Assembly (NCBI RefSeq): GCF_029428675.1
Contig: NZ_JAJNEL010000001.1
Location: 4,588,001-4,652,000 of the forward strand
Length of the DNA stretch: 64,000 bases
Direction of reading: 5' to 3'
DNA from: Streptomyces sp. JH14
GTDB taxonomy: Bacteria > Actinomycetota > Actinomycetes > Streptomycetales > Streptomycetaceae
Each line of letters opens with the position of its first letter. Position 1 is the first letter of the stretch. A program made the position numbers and the translations under genes. Positions 33,336 through 41,055 of the stretch are shown here, one piece after another. The notes under the pieces were generated by a model. The model was not told the origin of the DNA, ran no database searches, and worked only from the letters and a program-made list of their open reading frames with translations.

Positions 33336-35306
33336 TCAGTTCGCGCAGTAGCTGTACGGGAGGAAGCTGCGCTTGTCGCCCTGTGGAGCCCCGAGGAACT
33401 GCGCGTCCGTCAGTGTCTCCTTCTTGTGCTCGTCGGAGATCGAGAACCCGAGACTCATGCCGAGCGAGACCTCGAAGCCGAACTCCTGGGCGTCCGACTC
33501 GCCGTGGTACTGCATGGTGCTCGACAGTCCGTCCTGGAACATCATCTGGTCGAAGGGGTCGGTGCCGTCGGGCTTCTGCTGCAGCGACTTGTCGCCGAAC
33601 ATGTACTCGAACGGCGCCGTGTTGTTGCCGCTGCCGTCCAGCCACTTCTCGGCGATGGCCCGCTTGTCCTCGGTGGCTTTGTCGGTGTCCTTGCCGAAGA
33701 CGATCGAGTTCGTCTGGACCTCGATACCGGTCTCCCCGGACGAGTCGGTCACGCTGCCCTTGCCGCCGCGCTTGTCGCCGTCCTTCTTGCCGTTGTCGCC
33801 CTTGGCCTCGCCCTTGTCGGAGGTCGAGCCCGTCTCGACCGTCTTCGTCATGTCGATCCGGACGATCTTGCCGGTCTTCTGGTCACGGGTGACGGTGATC
33901 GCCCCGGTACGGGTGTCCTTCGCGCCGGCCGTGCCGGTGAGCGGGCCCGCCGTACCGCTGACCTTGCCCTCCAGCTCGAGCTTGGCGGTGTACGTGTACG
34001 ACTCGTTGCCGTTCACGTCGTCCTTGGTGATGGTCACATCGGGGGAGAACTTGGCCTTGCCGCCCAGCTTGGCGCCGAGCTGCGCCTCGTCGGCCGCGCT
34101 GATGGAGAGACCGCCGTCGGCGTACACATTGAGACCGATGGTCGAGTAGGAGATCTTCTTGTCGCCGATCTTCTTCTCGACGTCCTCCTTCTTCTCGGCC
34201 CACTTCATGCCCGAGTACCAGCCACCGCCGTAGCCGCCGCTGTACTTCGTCGAGGTCTCCCACATCTTCATTTCCTCGATGTCGTCCCGCATCTTCTTGG
34301 CGTCCTCCTCGCTCTTGAAGACCCAGGTGTCACCGTTGGTGATCTTGACGCCGCCGCCGACGTCCACATCCGCCTTGCCCAGCTTGCCGAGCTTCACACC
34401 GGGAGTGCTGGCGGTGGCGCCCACGGAGGCCGCGTCCGTGAACGTCATGTAGACCAGCTTGTCGTTCTCGTCGACCTTGCCGTCCCCGTTCACATCCGTC
34501 TTGGCCTGGCTGACCTTCTGCTGGAAGCCGTACTCGTTGCCCCACTCGAACCAGCCGATCTTCACCTTGTCGCCGACGGTGTCGGAGACGCTGGAGATCT
34601 GGCAGAGCTTCGGCTCGTAGTCGGCATCGGTCTTCGGCTTCGCCGTCGGATCCCCGCCGCCCGTCGAACACCCCGCACTGCCACCGCCCATCGAGCTGAT
34701 CGCGCACCGGATCCGGTCGCCGATCTGCCCGCCGACACCGGCCATCGCCATCGCGCCGATCAGTGTGACGACGACGACGATCACCCCCAGGTACTCCATG
34801 GCGGTGGCGCCGCTGTCGCGCCAGGTGTACGGGTTCGGCGCGGCGGACTTCGGCTCGTCCTCCTCCATCAGCCGGTCGACGGCCAGCCCGACGGCCGAGC
34901 CGGTGACCATGACCGCGATCGGCATCAACACGCCCTCGACGCCCACGACATGCCGCGAGACGAAGAGGCCGAACGCAAGCCCGACGACGGGGACGCCCAG
35001 GGCGGCGGACAGATACAGCAGACGGGACTCGCGCTGCTCGTCGGGCAGGACGCGTGCGGCGGCCAGGACCGTGAGGAGCGTGGTGATGACATTGGGCACA
35101 TGCAGCAGGGCCAGCCGCCAGACGAAGTCCTGGAGACGCTCGTCGGTGGCGAGCGTCTCGACGAGCCCGCGGGTCACCAGGATCCCGGCGAAGATGTACA
35201 CGAGGGCGCCGACCGCCCAACTGCGCGTCAGAGGGAAGAACGCACCCCCGCCGCGCCCACGCGGTATGTGGCCCCCGCTTCCGCTTCCCCAGCCGCCTCT
35301 GCTCAC
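33336..35306 (-). CDS. Membrane protein with prepilin-like segment and large exported domain
   Basis: 656 residues from GTG 35306 (GGAGGGGAAGAACC upstream). Residues about 20-130 form four membrane helices. At about 150 a prepilin-type site follows: DSGATAMEYLGVIVVVVTLI, with Glu at +5 after Gly and a pilin-like helix. The rest, about 470 residues, is a soluble domain with a calcium-loop-like stretch (DVNGDGKVDENDKLVYMTF), beta repeats (GKADVDVGGGVKITNGDTWV), a Lys/Gly/Asp-rich linker and a conserved-looking end (SDAQEFGFEVSLGMSLGFSI). No known toxin motif is seen. A motif shared with the pilin promoter lies about 120 bp upstream. Confidence 0.8.
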   Translation of the reverse strand: MSRGGWGSGSGGHIPRGRGGGAFFPLTRSWAVGALVYIFAGILVTRGLVETLATDERLQDFVWRLALLHVPNVITTLLTVLAAARVLPDEQRESRLLYLSAALGVPVVGLAFGLFVSRHVVGVEGVLMPIAVMVTGSAVGLAVDRLMEEDEPKSAAPNPYTWRDSGATAMEYLGVIVVVVTLIGAMAMAGVGGQIGDRIRCAISSMGGGSAGCSTGGGDPTAKPKTDADYEPKLCQISSVSDTVGDKVKIGWFEWGNEYGFQQKVSQAKTDVNGDGKVDENDKLVYMTFTDAASVGATASTPGVKLGKLGKADVDVGGGVKITNGDTWVFKSEEDAKKMRDDIEEMKMWETSTKYSGGYGGGWYSGMKWAEKKEDVEKKIGDKKISYSTIGLNVYADGGLSISAADEAQLGAKLGGKAKFSPDVTITKDDVNGNESYTYTAKLELEGKVSGTAGPLTGTAGAKDTRTGAITVTRDQKTGKIVRIDMTKTVETGSTSDKGEAKGDNGKKDGDKRGGKGSVTDSSGETGIEVQTNSIVFGKDTDKATEDKRAIAEKWLDGSGNNTAPFEYMFGDKSLQQKPDGTDPFDQMMFQDGLSSTMQYHGESDAQEFGFEVSLGMSLGFSISDEHKKETLTDAQFLGAPQGDKRSFLPYSYCAN

Positions 35307-35423
35307 GGTTCTTCCCCTCCGCCACTGACTCGCTCTGCCTGCGCCCCGCTGCATGAACCCTGGGGTGTGGCGTGAGCGTACGGCCGGGCGCGTCGGGTGA
35401 CCTGGGCCCTTGGCCCCAAAGTC

Positions 35424-35465
35424 GGGCCCAACTCCGGGCGGAACGGGGGCCCGGGGGCCCGGGGC
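35424..35465. promoter_or_regulatory. GC-rich motif (site 2)
   Basis: GGGCCCAACTC at 35424-35434, identical to the core of site 1, followed by GGGCCCGGGGGCCCGGGG. It lies between the stop of the hypothetical gene at 35498 and the GTG of the pilin-like membrane protein, 118 bp upstream of that GTG. Confidence 0.5.
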
Positions 35466-35497
35466 GCCGCGCGGGCGGTGGCGCCGGGCCGACTTCC

Positions 35498-36034
35498 CTA
35501 CAGCACAGCCGAATCGACGCCGACGCCGCTGCCGGTCGCACCGCCGTCCGCGCCACCGCTCCCGTACCGCTTCAGCCAGCGCTGTTCGTCCGCCTCGTTG
35601 CCGACCTTGATACCGAACGGCCAGGTCGGATCGAGGAACAACGTACGGCCGCCCTCGAAGTCGAGGGCCAGACAGGTGCAGTCGGTGCCGGCGGACGTCC
35701 GGTAGGCGCGCAGCCGCGTGCACCGCAGTTCGTCACGGCCGTCACCGAAGAGCTGTTCGCCGCACGAGGCGACGATCACCTCGTCCTCGGCCTCCGCCAG
35801 CAGCTCGACATCGGCCCAGTCGACGCCCGGCACGAGCGAGACGCCCAGCCGCGCGTACTGGCCCTGCGACGCGAACCGCAGCAGCCCCTGCCCGCCGTCC
35901 AGCCGCAGCCATACGACCAGCGGTTGCGGCCGGAACTCGGGCAGGTCGTCGTCCCGGTCGATCCAGCCCGGGACCAGGACATCGCGGACGCGGTGGTCAC
36001 GCAGAACCGCTTCGGCCGTCCGCCACCCGCTCAT
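35498..36034 (-). CDS. Candidate immunity protein of HINT toxin
   Basis: 178 residues; family not recognised. It is acidic and soluble: MSGWRTAEAVLRDHRVRDVL, VPGVDWADVELLAEAEDEVI, then TCLALDFEGGRTLFLDPTWP. A Gly/Ala-rich C-terminus ends the protein. It starts 46 bp after the stop of the HINT toxin and in the same direction, the position expected for a cognate immunity gene. Function is inferred from position only. Confidence 0.6.
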   Translation of the reverse strand: MSGWRTAEAVLRDHRVRDVLVPGWIDRDDDLPEFRPQPLVVWLRLDGGQGLLRFASQGQYARLGVSLVPGVDWADVELLAEAEDEVIVASCGEQLFGDGRDELRCTRLRAYRTSAGTDCTCLALDFEGGRTLFLDPTWPFGIKVGNEADEQRWLKRYGSGGADGGATGSGVGVDSAVL

Positions 36035-36080
36035 GCCCCGCCCACCCCTTCACCTTCGACTCCGGCACCGACTTCTGCGG

Positions 36081-37709
36081 CTACTTCTTCTTCGGCACCC
36101 TCTTGGTGATCTCGATGCCGGTGTCCAGGCCTTCACCGCTCTTGAGCGCGGTCCAGAAGTCGCCGTTCTCCCGCAGCACGATCGTCACGCCCTTGCCACG
36201 ATAGATCAGCCCCTCGGGCTCACCCTTCTTCAACGTGCCCTTGCCGACCAGCTCGAACGTGCCGTCCTTGATGGCCTTCGCGATGTCCTCCCGGAACCGC
36301 GGCCCGTCCTCCTTCAGCTTCTTGTACTTGGTGCCCAGCGCGTCCTCGATCAGCTTCTTGTGACGCAGGAAGTGGTCCTTGAACTTCTTGGGATCGCCCT
36401 CGCCCACCCCGGGCTTCCTGGCCGCCTCGACATCCTCGGGCGACATCTCGCAGTCGTTGTTGTGGACCAGCGCGTTCGATGCGCCGATGCCCACGTAGTA
36501 CGTGTGGATGCCCTCGACCGTCAGGTCGTACGTGGTCTGCCGCCGGGTGTACCGGGAGACGCCGGTGACCGTCAGCGTGGCGCCGGACTCCGTGCGCAGC
36601 TCGTCACCGCGGCCGATGTCACCCGCGTCCGCCCAGCGACGGTCGCCGCTCAGCCAGAACGGGTGCGTGTCCGTCGCCGTCAGCCGGGCCGGTACGCCGT
36701 CCTCCGTCACCGCGAGGCGGGTGAAGTGCTTGTCGTCGTACGTGATGAGGGTCCGCTCCACGCGACGGGCACCGGTCGCGCCGCTCACCGGGTCGGTGGC
36801 GATCACCCGGTCGCCGACGGAGACCCTCTCGATCGGGATGCGGCGGCCGTCGGCGAGCAGGACCGGCGTGCCGGCGAGGAAGCTGTGGAGCGCCGGGCAG
36901 GTCGTCGGCTTCTTCTCGTCGGGCTTGTCCTCCTTTTTCGGAGGGTCCTTCTTCGCGTCGTCGAGCTTCTTTCCGGCGTCCTCGAGCCTCTTCTCGGCTT
37001 CCTTGACCTTCTTGCGGTTCTTGACGAGGCCCTTGAGCGCGTCGTAGAGGTCGCCGCCGTGCTTCTTCAAGCTCTTGATGAGCTTGTACGCCTTCTTCCA
37101 CTTCCACGGGGCCCCGTACTTCGCCCCGAGCTTCCCCACCGCACCGCCGATCAGGCTCAGCAGCACATTGATGAGGGTCTCGGTGCAGGCGCCCATGTCG
37201 CCCTTGGTGATGCAGTCCAGGGCGTCGGTGATCCCGAGCTCGTCGGCGAGGATCTTCGCGAGTTCCTTCGCGGCCTCCTTCGCCTTGTCGGTGTTGGACT
37301 TCTCCTCCGCCTGGGCGTCCTGGAGCTCCTTGAGCGCCTTGTCGTAATCGATCTGCTCGGGCGTCTTCGGCGTACCGTCGTCATTGCGGTCCGAGGCCGG
37401 GTCTCCGGAGCCGGGCCTGCCCGAATCGCCCTGTCCATCCGCTGAGTTGCTGTCGCCGCCGCAGTTCCCGCCGCCCCCGATGCGGCAGACCTGCACCCCG
37501 ATCTTCTCGGTGAGCTCCGCACCGATACCGGTCGCGACGAGTGCGCCGACGATCGCCCCGACCACGAGAACGAGGCCCAGGTACTCCAGTGCGCCCTGCC
37601 CCCGATCACGTCGACGGCGACGCAGACCCACCAACCGGACATCCGTACGCGGCACGGAACCCCGTGACCACCGTCGGACCCGGCGACGCAACTCCCCCAG
37701 CTGAGACAT
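36081..37709 (-). CDS. Pilin-leader polymorphic toxin with pretoxin HINT domain
   Basis: 542 residues from ATG 37709. A very basic N-terminus (RRRVRRWSRG, LRRRRRDRG) ends in a prepilin-type site, DRGQGALEYLGLVLVVGAIV, almost the same as the pilin at 3341. Then a Gly/Asn/Asp linker, coiled-coil helices rich in Lys/Glu (about 110-270), and a pretoxin HINT domain (CPALHSFLAGTPVLLADGRR, IERVSVGDRVIATDP, DTHPFWLSGD, ending in VHNND). The C-terminal about 125 residues (KFKDHFLRHKKLIEDALGTK; FELVGKGTLKKGEPEGLIYR; GDFWTALKSGEG) look like a small BECR-type RNase toxin; that class is inferred. Confidence 0.85.
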   Translation of the reverse strand: MSQLGELRRRVRRWSRGSVPRTDVRLVGLRRRRRDRGQGALEYLGLVLVVGAIVGALVATGIGAELTEKIGVQVCRIGGGGNCGGDSNSADGQGDSGRPGSGDPASDRNDDGTPKTPEQIDYDKALKELQDAQAEEKSNTDKAKEAAKELAKILADELGITDALDCITKGDMGACTETLINVLLSLIGGAVGKLGAKYGAPWKWKKAYKLIKSLKKHGGDLYDALKGLVKNRKKVKEAEKRLEDAGKKLDDAKKDPPKKEDKPDEKKPTTCPALHSFLAGTPVLLADGRRIPIERVSVGDRVIATDPVSGATGARRVERTLITYDDKHFTRLAVTEDGVPARLTATDTHPFWLSGDRRWADAGDIGRGDELRTESGATLTVTGVSRYTRRQTTYDLTVEGIHTYYVGIGASNALVHNNDCEMSPEDVEAARKPGVGEGDPKKFKDHFLRHKKLIEDALGTKYKKLKEDGPRFREDIAKAIKDGTFELVGKGTLKKGEPEGLIYRGKGVTIVLRENGDFWTALKSGEGLDTGIEITKRVPKKK

Positions 37710-37840
37710 GGTCTCGACACTAAAAGTCCCGGCATGCCGGTGTCTTGGGCCTGCGGACCCAATGGCGGACCCGGGGCACGGTCCCGGGATGCGATGCCCG
37801 GTGAGCCGTTCCGGAAGGCCAATTCGCTGTGGACAGACCT

Positions 37841-37859
37841 GAGTTGGGTCCCCGGGCCC
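37841..37859. promoter_or_regulatory. GC-rich motif (site 3)
   Basis: The reverse strand reads GGGCCCGGGGACCCAACTC. It lies between divergent genes: 132 bp before the HINT toxin ATG and 59 bp before the lipoprotein at 37918. The GACCCAACTC end matches sites 1 and 2, and the GGGCCCGGGGACCCA part matches site 4. Confidence 0.55.
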
Positions 37860-37917
37860 ACGCACCTGCGGTGTCCGGGTTGTTAGCGTGCCGGGCATGG
37901 TCAGGAACGGGGTACCG

Positions 37918-38697
37918 ATGAACGCGCGCAGGGCAGTCATGGTGGCGACGGCGGCAGCGCTCTGCCTCGCGGCGGTCGCCTGCGGCCCGTCCGGCGACGA
38001 CGCGTCCGGCGGCAAGGGCAAGGGCGACCCGGCCACCCACCCGTCCCGCACCGGCACTCCGTCCGCGTCCGGGTCCCCGTCCGCGCCGCCGTCCCCCTCC
38101 CCGCTGCCTGCCAGTACGGGCAGGGTCCTCACCGCGGCCGAGCTGGCCGAGGCCGCACTGACCACGGGCGAGGTGGGCGACTACGAGGTCACCCCGATGC
38201 AGGGCGCCGAGGAGACCGACAGCGAGAAGTCCGAGGACCTGGCCTGCCGGCCACTGGCCGCCGTGATCAACGGCGCACCCGAGCCGGCTGCCACCGCGAC
38301 GGTCTTCCGTACCGTCATGGACAAATCGGAAGAGGGCCGGGACGACCAGACCGTCGTCACCGAAATCCTCGGCTCGCACCCGAAGGGCGCCGCCCAGCAG
38401 GTGCTGCGCGACGTCCGGGACGCGGTGCAGGCGTGCGCCGGCGGCTTCAGGGCGGCGAGTGCCGACGGCCCTTCCACGTACAGCAAGGTCGAGCAGCTGG
38501 ACGCGCTGAAGGTGGGCGACGAGAGCATCGCCTACCAGGTGACGGGGAACATCGAGGGCGACAAGGTGCCGCTCGTCTTCCAGCTGGTCCGGAGAGGCTC
38601 GACGGTCGTCACGTTCTACACGGCCGACTTCCTGGACGAGGCGACTCCGGAGCTCCCGCCGGAACTGCTCATCGCCCAGACGGCCAAACTTCCGTGA
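37918..38697 (+). CDS. Secreted lipoprotein divergent from HINT toxin
   Basis: 259 residues from ATG 37918, which begins the signal peptide (MNARRAVMVATAAALCLAAV) with lipobox AVAC. A Ser/Pro/Thr-rich linker precedes a domain of about 190 residues (LTAAELAEAALTTGEVGDYE, DVRDAVQACAGGFRAASADG, VFQLVRRGSTVVTFYTADFL). It resembles sensor or PknH-type extracellular domains of actinomycete lipoproteins, but the family is not assigned. ATG 37897 is an alternative start. It shares motif site 3 with the divergent toxin. Confidence 0.78.
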   Translation: MNARRAVMVATAAALCLAAVACGPSGDDASGGKGKGDPATHPSRTGTPSASGSPSAPPSPSPLPASTGRVLTAAELAEAALTTGEVGDYEVTPMQGAEETDSEKSEDLACRPLAAVINGAPEPAATATVFRTVMDKSEEGRDDQTVVTEILGSHPKGAAQQVLRDVRDAVQACAGGFRAASADGPSTYSKVEQLDALKVGDESIAYQVTGNIEGDKVPLVFQLVRRGSTVVTFYTADFLDEATPELPPELLIAQTAKLP

Positions 38698-38716
38698 CCG
38701 CCCCGGCCGAGCGCAC

Positions 38717-39088
38717 TCAGTCCTGCTGAACGACCCGTACCTGCGATCCGGGCCGCAGCCCCCACTTCTCCATCGCCCCTGCCTCCGCCTCGATCACGTG
38801 CCGGGACCGGAACCGCACCATCCCGAGCCGTCCCGGCTTCATCGTGTGGACGGCCACGACGTTGAACTTCCGGTCCAGGTACGCCACATCGATCGCGAAC
38901 CGCATCCGGAACGTGTGGACGCTCCCGCACGGAGTGATCATCAACGCCCCGTCGACCCCGTCCTGCCCGAGAAGCCCTCTGGACCGCGCCCGGTACGAGG
39001 CGGCGATCCGCACCGGCACATCGAGCCCCGGCCCCCCGTCTCCGTCGGTGACCGTCAACGTCCCCTTGCCATTGCGCCATTGACCCAT
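38717..39088 (-). CDS. DUF192 family protein
   Basis: 123 residues. DVPVRIAASYRARSRGLLGQ, VDGALMITPCGSVHTFRMRF, AIDVAYLDRKFNVVAVHTMK and the AGAMEKWGLRPGSQVRVVQQ end are the full DUF192 signature. It is often found near prepilin peptidases and Tad genes in actinomycetes; the activity is unknown. It is divergent from the prepilin peptidase, with motif site 4 between them. Confidence 0.88.
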   Translation of the reverse strand: MGQWRNGKGTLTVTDGDGGPGLDVPVRIAASYRARSRGLLGQDGVDGALMITPCGSVHTFRMRFAIDVAYLDRKFNVVAVHTMKPGRLGMVRFRSRHVIEAEAGAMEKWGLRPGSQVRVVQQD

Positions 39089-39137
39089 GGCCACGACCGT
39101 AGCGGCCGGTGACGGACTCTGGGCCCGGAACGTCACG

Positions 39138-39156
39138 CAGTGGGTCCCCGGGCCCA
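39138..39156. promoter_or_regulatory. GC-rich motif (site 4)
   Basis: CAGTGGGTCCCCGGGCCCA, whose reverse reads TGGGCCCGGGGACCCACTG. It shares the 15-base GGGCCCGGGGACCCA block exactly with site 3 but keeps only part of the CAACTC end. It lies 36 bp before the prepilin peptidase GTG and 50 bp before the DUF192 start. Confidence 0.55.
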
Positions 39157-39191
39157 TGACCCGTGCGCGCCGCCCGCCTAGGGTCGGTTCC

Positions 39192-40058
39192 GTGTACGCC
39201 ATGCTGATAGCGATCGCCGCGCTCTGGGGCGCCGCGGCCGGACTGCTGGTCCCGCGCGCCGCCTACCGGTTCTCGGTCGAGCCGGAGGACGCATGGCGGG
39301 ACACCTGCCCCGCGGGCCATCCCTTCAGCGGGGTGGCCCGCGGCTGGCTCGGATCCACCCGTTGCGCCGCGTGTGCCGGGGGTGCCGGGGTGCGTCCGGC
39401 TCCGCAGACGAGGGCGGCGACCGGTCCGGTGCCGGCTGCCGAACCTGCCGGGCCGGGGGAGAGCGGCCGGGGCGAGAGTGCCGGCGGGGCGGGCGGTCCC
39501 GTGGAGACGGGTGCGCGTTACGCCCCCGCCGTCCTCGCCCCCGTCGTCACGACCCTCGGCTGCGCCGCCCTGGCCGCGGCCACCGGGCTCCGCCCCGAGA
39601 TCGTCGTCTGGCTGCTGCTCGCCCCCGTGGCCGTGCTCCTCGCGACCATCGACCGTCGCGTCCACCGGCTGCCCGACCAGCTGACGCTGCCGCTCGCCGG
39701 CGCCGCCGCCGCGCTTCTCGGTGGCGCGGCGCTGCTTCCGGAGCACGGCGGATCATGGCCGTCCGCACTGCTCGGCGGACTCGCCCTCGGCGGCTTCTAC
39801 TTCCTGCTCTTCCTGGTCAACCCGAACGGGATGGGCTTCGGCGATGTCAAGCTCGCCCTGTCGCTGGGTGTGGCGCTCGGCTGGTACGGGTGGGCGGTGG
39901 TCTTCGCGGGGGGCTTTGCGGGGTTCGTGCTGGGTGCGGTGTACGGGTTCGGACTGATGGTCCTGCGGCGGGCCGGGCGCAAGACGGGCATCCCGTTCGG
40001 CCCGTTCATGATCGCGGGCGCGTTGCTCGGGATCCTGTTCGGCGCGGTCAGCGCCTGA
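39192..40058 (+). CDS. A24 family prepilin peptidase (TadV/PilD-like)
   Basis: 288 residues from GTG 39192. The two catalytic Asp regions are clear: LLATIDRRVHRLPDQLTLPL and NPNGMGFGDVKLALSLGVAL (the GxGDxK motif). The N-terminal part has a long soluble stretch with two CxxC-like pairs (DTCPAGHPF, TRCAACAGG), recalling the zinc loop of PilD-type enzymes. It should cut Flp-type prepilins after the Gly of G-x4-E. Candidate substrates in this window are the proteins at 3341, 33336 and 36081. Confidence 0.88.
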   Translation: MYAMLIAIAALWGAAAGLLVPRAAYRFSVEPEDAWRDTCPAGHPFSGVARGWLGSTRCAACAGGAGVRPAPQTRAATGPVPAAEPAGPGESGRGESAGGAGGPVETGARYAPAVLAPVVTTLGCAALAAATGLRPEIVVWLLLAPVAVLLATIDRRVHRLPDQLTLPLAGAAAALLGGAALLPEHGGSWPSALLGGLALGGFYFLLFLVNPNGMGFGDVKLALSLGVALGWYGWAVVFAGGFAGFVLGAVYGFGLMVLRRAGRKTGIPFGPFMIAGALLGILFGAVSA

Positions 40059-40319
40059 CGTCTGTCACACCCGGCACCCACCGGCGTCGTCGGTGCCGAT
40101 CACGGCGGGCCGATGCCGAGTACCCGGCAGACGCGGAGCGCTGCGACCGGACAGGGACACCGCCCGGCTGCGATCATGGGCAGGTACCTGGTGGGCGGAG
40201 ACCGCCCGCGTGCTCAGGCCCCCGGGCCGCCGTAGTGCGCGACGGCATCCCGCTCCTTCACCGGTGCACGCCCAAAGGATGCGACCCTGGGCGGTGAACG
40301 CATGGGGAGGGAGTGGGCC

Positions 40320-40778
40320 ATGAGGGTGGAGGACGGCGAAGAGGCCTTCCGCAGCGCACGGCAGGGGAACGCCGAATGGCTCAGAGGGGCACGGATCGTC
40401 GGTGTCCTCGGACTCTTCTACCGGCCGGAGGGGCGGATGGGGGAGCCGGAGGCCGTCGAGTTCCTGCTGGCCGACGGTCAGTCGGTGCTCTTGACCTGCG
40501 CCTCCGACGGGACCCTGCACATCGGCCCCGGCACCTGGCCGCGCCTGCCCGACTGGTGCGTACCCGCGGGTCAATGGGAGTTCGCCGCCCTGCCCCACCT
40601 GCCGGAACCGCCCGCCGGCGGGTGGACGGTCAGCCGCACGGAGGAGCGCCGGGACGAGCGCGGCGAGGTGCACGAGGCCGTCATCCGGTGCGAGGGCGGG
40701 AGGTTCGTGGTCGTCGGCGGGGACACGGTCGCGATCCGCTTCACCCGCGGCCACCGCGGCGCGGAAGCGGCCACCTGA
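40320..40778 (+). CDS. Hypothetical protein
   Basis: 152 residues from ATG 40320 with GGGAGGGAG upstream. Family not recognised: RGARIVGVLGLFYRPEGRMG, VEFLLADGQSVLLTCASDGT, HIGPGTWPRLPDWCVPAGQW, EVHEAVIRCEGGRFVVVGGD. The regular strands suggest a small beta barrel or an SMI1-partner fold. It stands alone after the prepilin peptidase. ATG 40302 is an alternative start. Confidence 0.65.
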   Translation: MRVEDGEEAFRSARQGNAEWLRGARIVGVLGLFYRPEGRMGEPEAVEFLLADGQSVLLTCASDGTLHIGPGTWPRLPDWCVPAGQWEFAALPHLPEPPAGGWTVSRTEERRDERGEVHEAVIRCEGGRFVVVGGDTVAIRFTRGHRGAEAAT

Positions 40779-40900
40779 CCCCCGTGGCCGCTCCGGCGTC
40801 AAGGTGACGCCCTCGGCCGTCCGTCTTCTCCCTGCTGTCTCCGTGCCCTCTCCCGCCCCCGGAATCCGTGCCCGGAACGCAGTCCGGTGAATCCGGAGAG

Positions 40901-41006
40901 TAATTATGGGGTGGCGTGGCACGCAGCATCACTTACGAAGGGTTATGGTGGAAACCCCCCCTCGGGCCGGTCCGTATCCCCCCCCCCACGGACCGGCCCG
41001 TTTTTT
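40901..41006 (+). ncRNA. Candidate small RNA or attenuator leader
   Basis: A -10-like TAATTAT (40901-40907) is followed after about 55 bp by a textbook intrinsic terminator, giving a transcript of roughly 90 nt from about 40914. A GTG at 40916 would start a short open frame with tandem Trp codons (EGLWWKPPLGPVRI) right before the hairpin, as in leader peptides. The -35 is not clear. No + strand gene continues after the terminator, so a free small RNA is more likely than attenuation. Confidence 0.5.
40963..41006 (+). terminator. Strong intrinsic terminator with U-tract
   Basis: CGGGCCGGTCCGT (40963-40975) pairs perfectly with ACGGACCGGCCCG (40988-41000) around a C-rich loop, followed by six T. 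This is the only canonical U-tract terminator in the window. Confidence 0.9.
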
Positions 41007-41055
41007 GTGGGCCGGGTGTGCAGGCCCCGAGTGGGACCCGTGAAGACCGGACGAA

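Noticed and set aside
33105..35375. Long + strand open frame opposite the pilin-like membrane protein
   Set aside because: The minus frame carries the prepilin site, membrane helices and a strong ribosome site; the plus frame is a shadow.
41024..41036. GAGTGGGACCC as a fifth copy of the pilin-promoter motif
   Set aside because: Only part of the motif matches and no pilin-related gene is adjacent.
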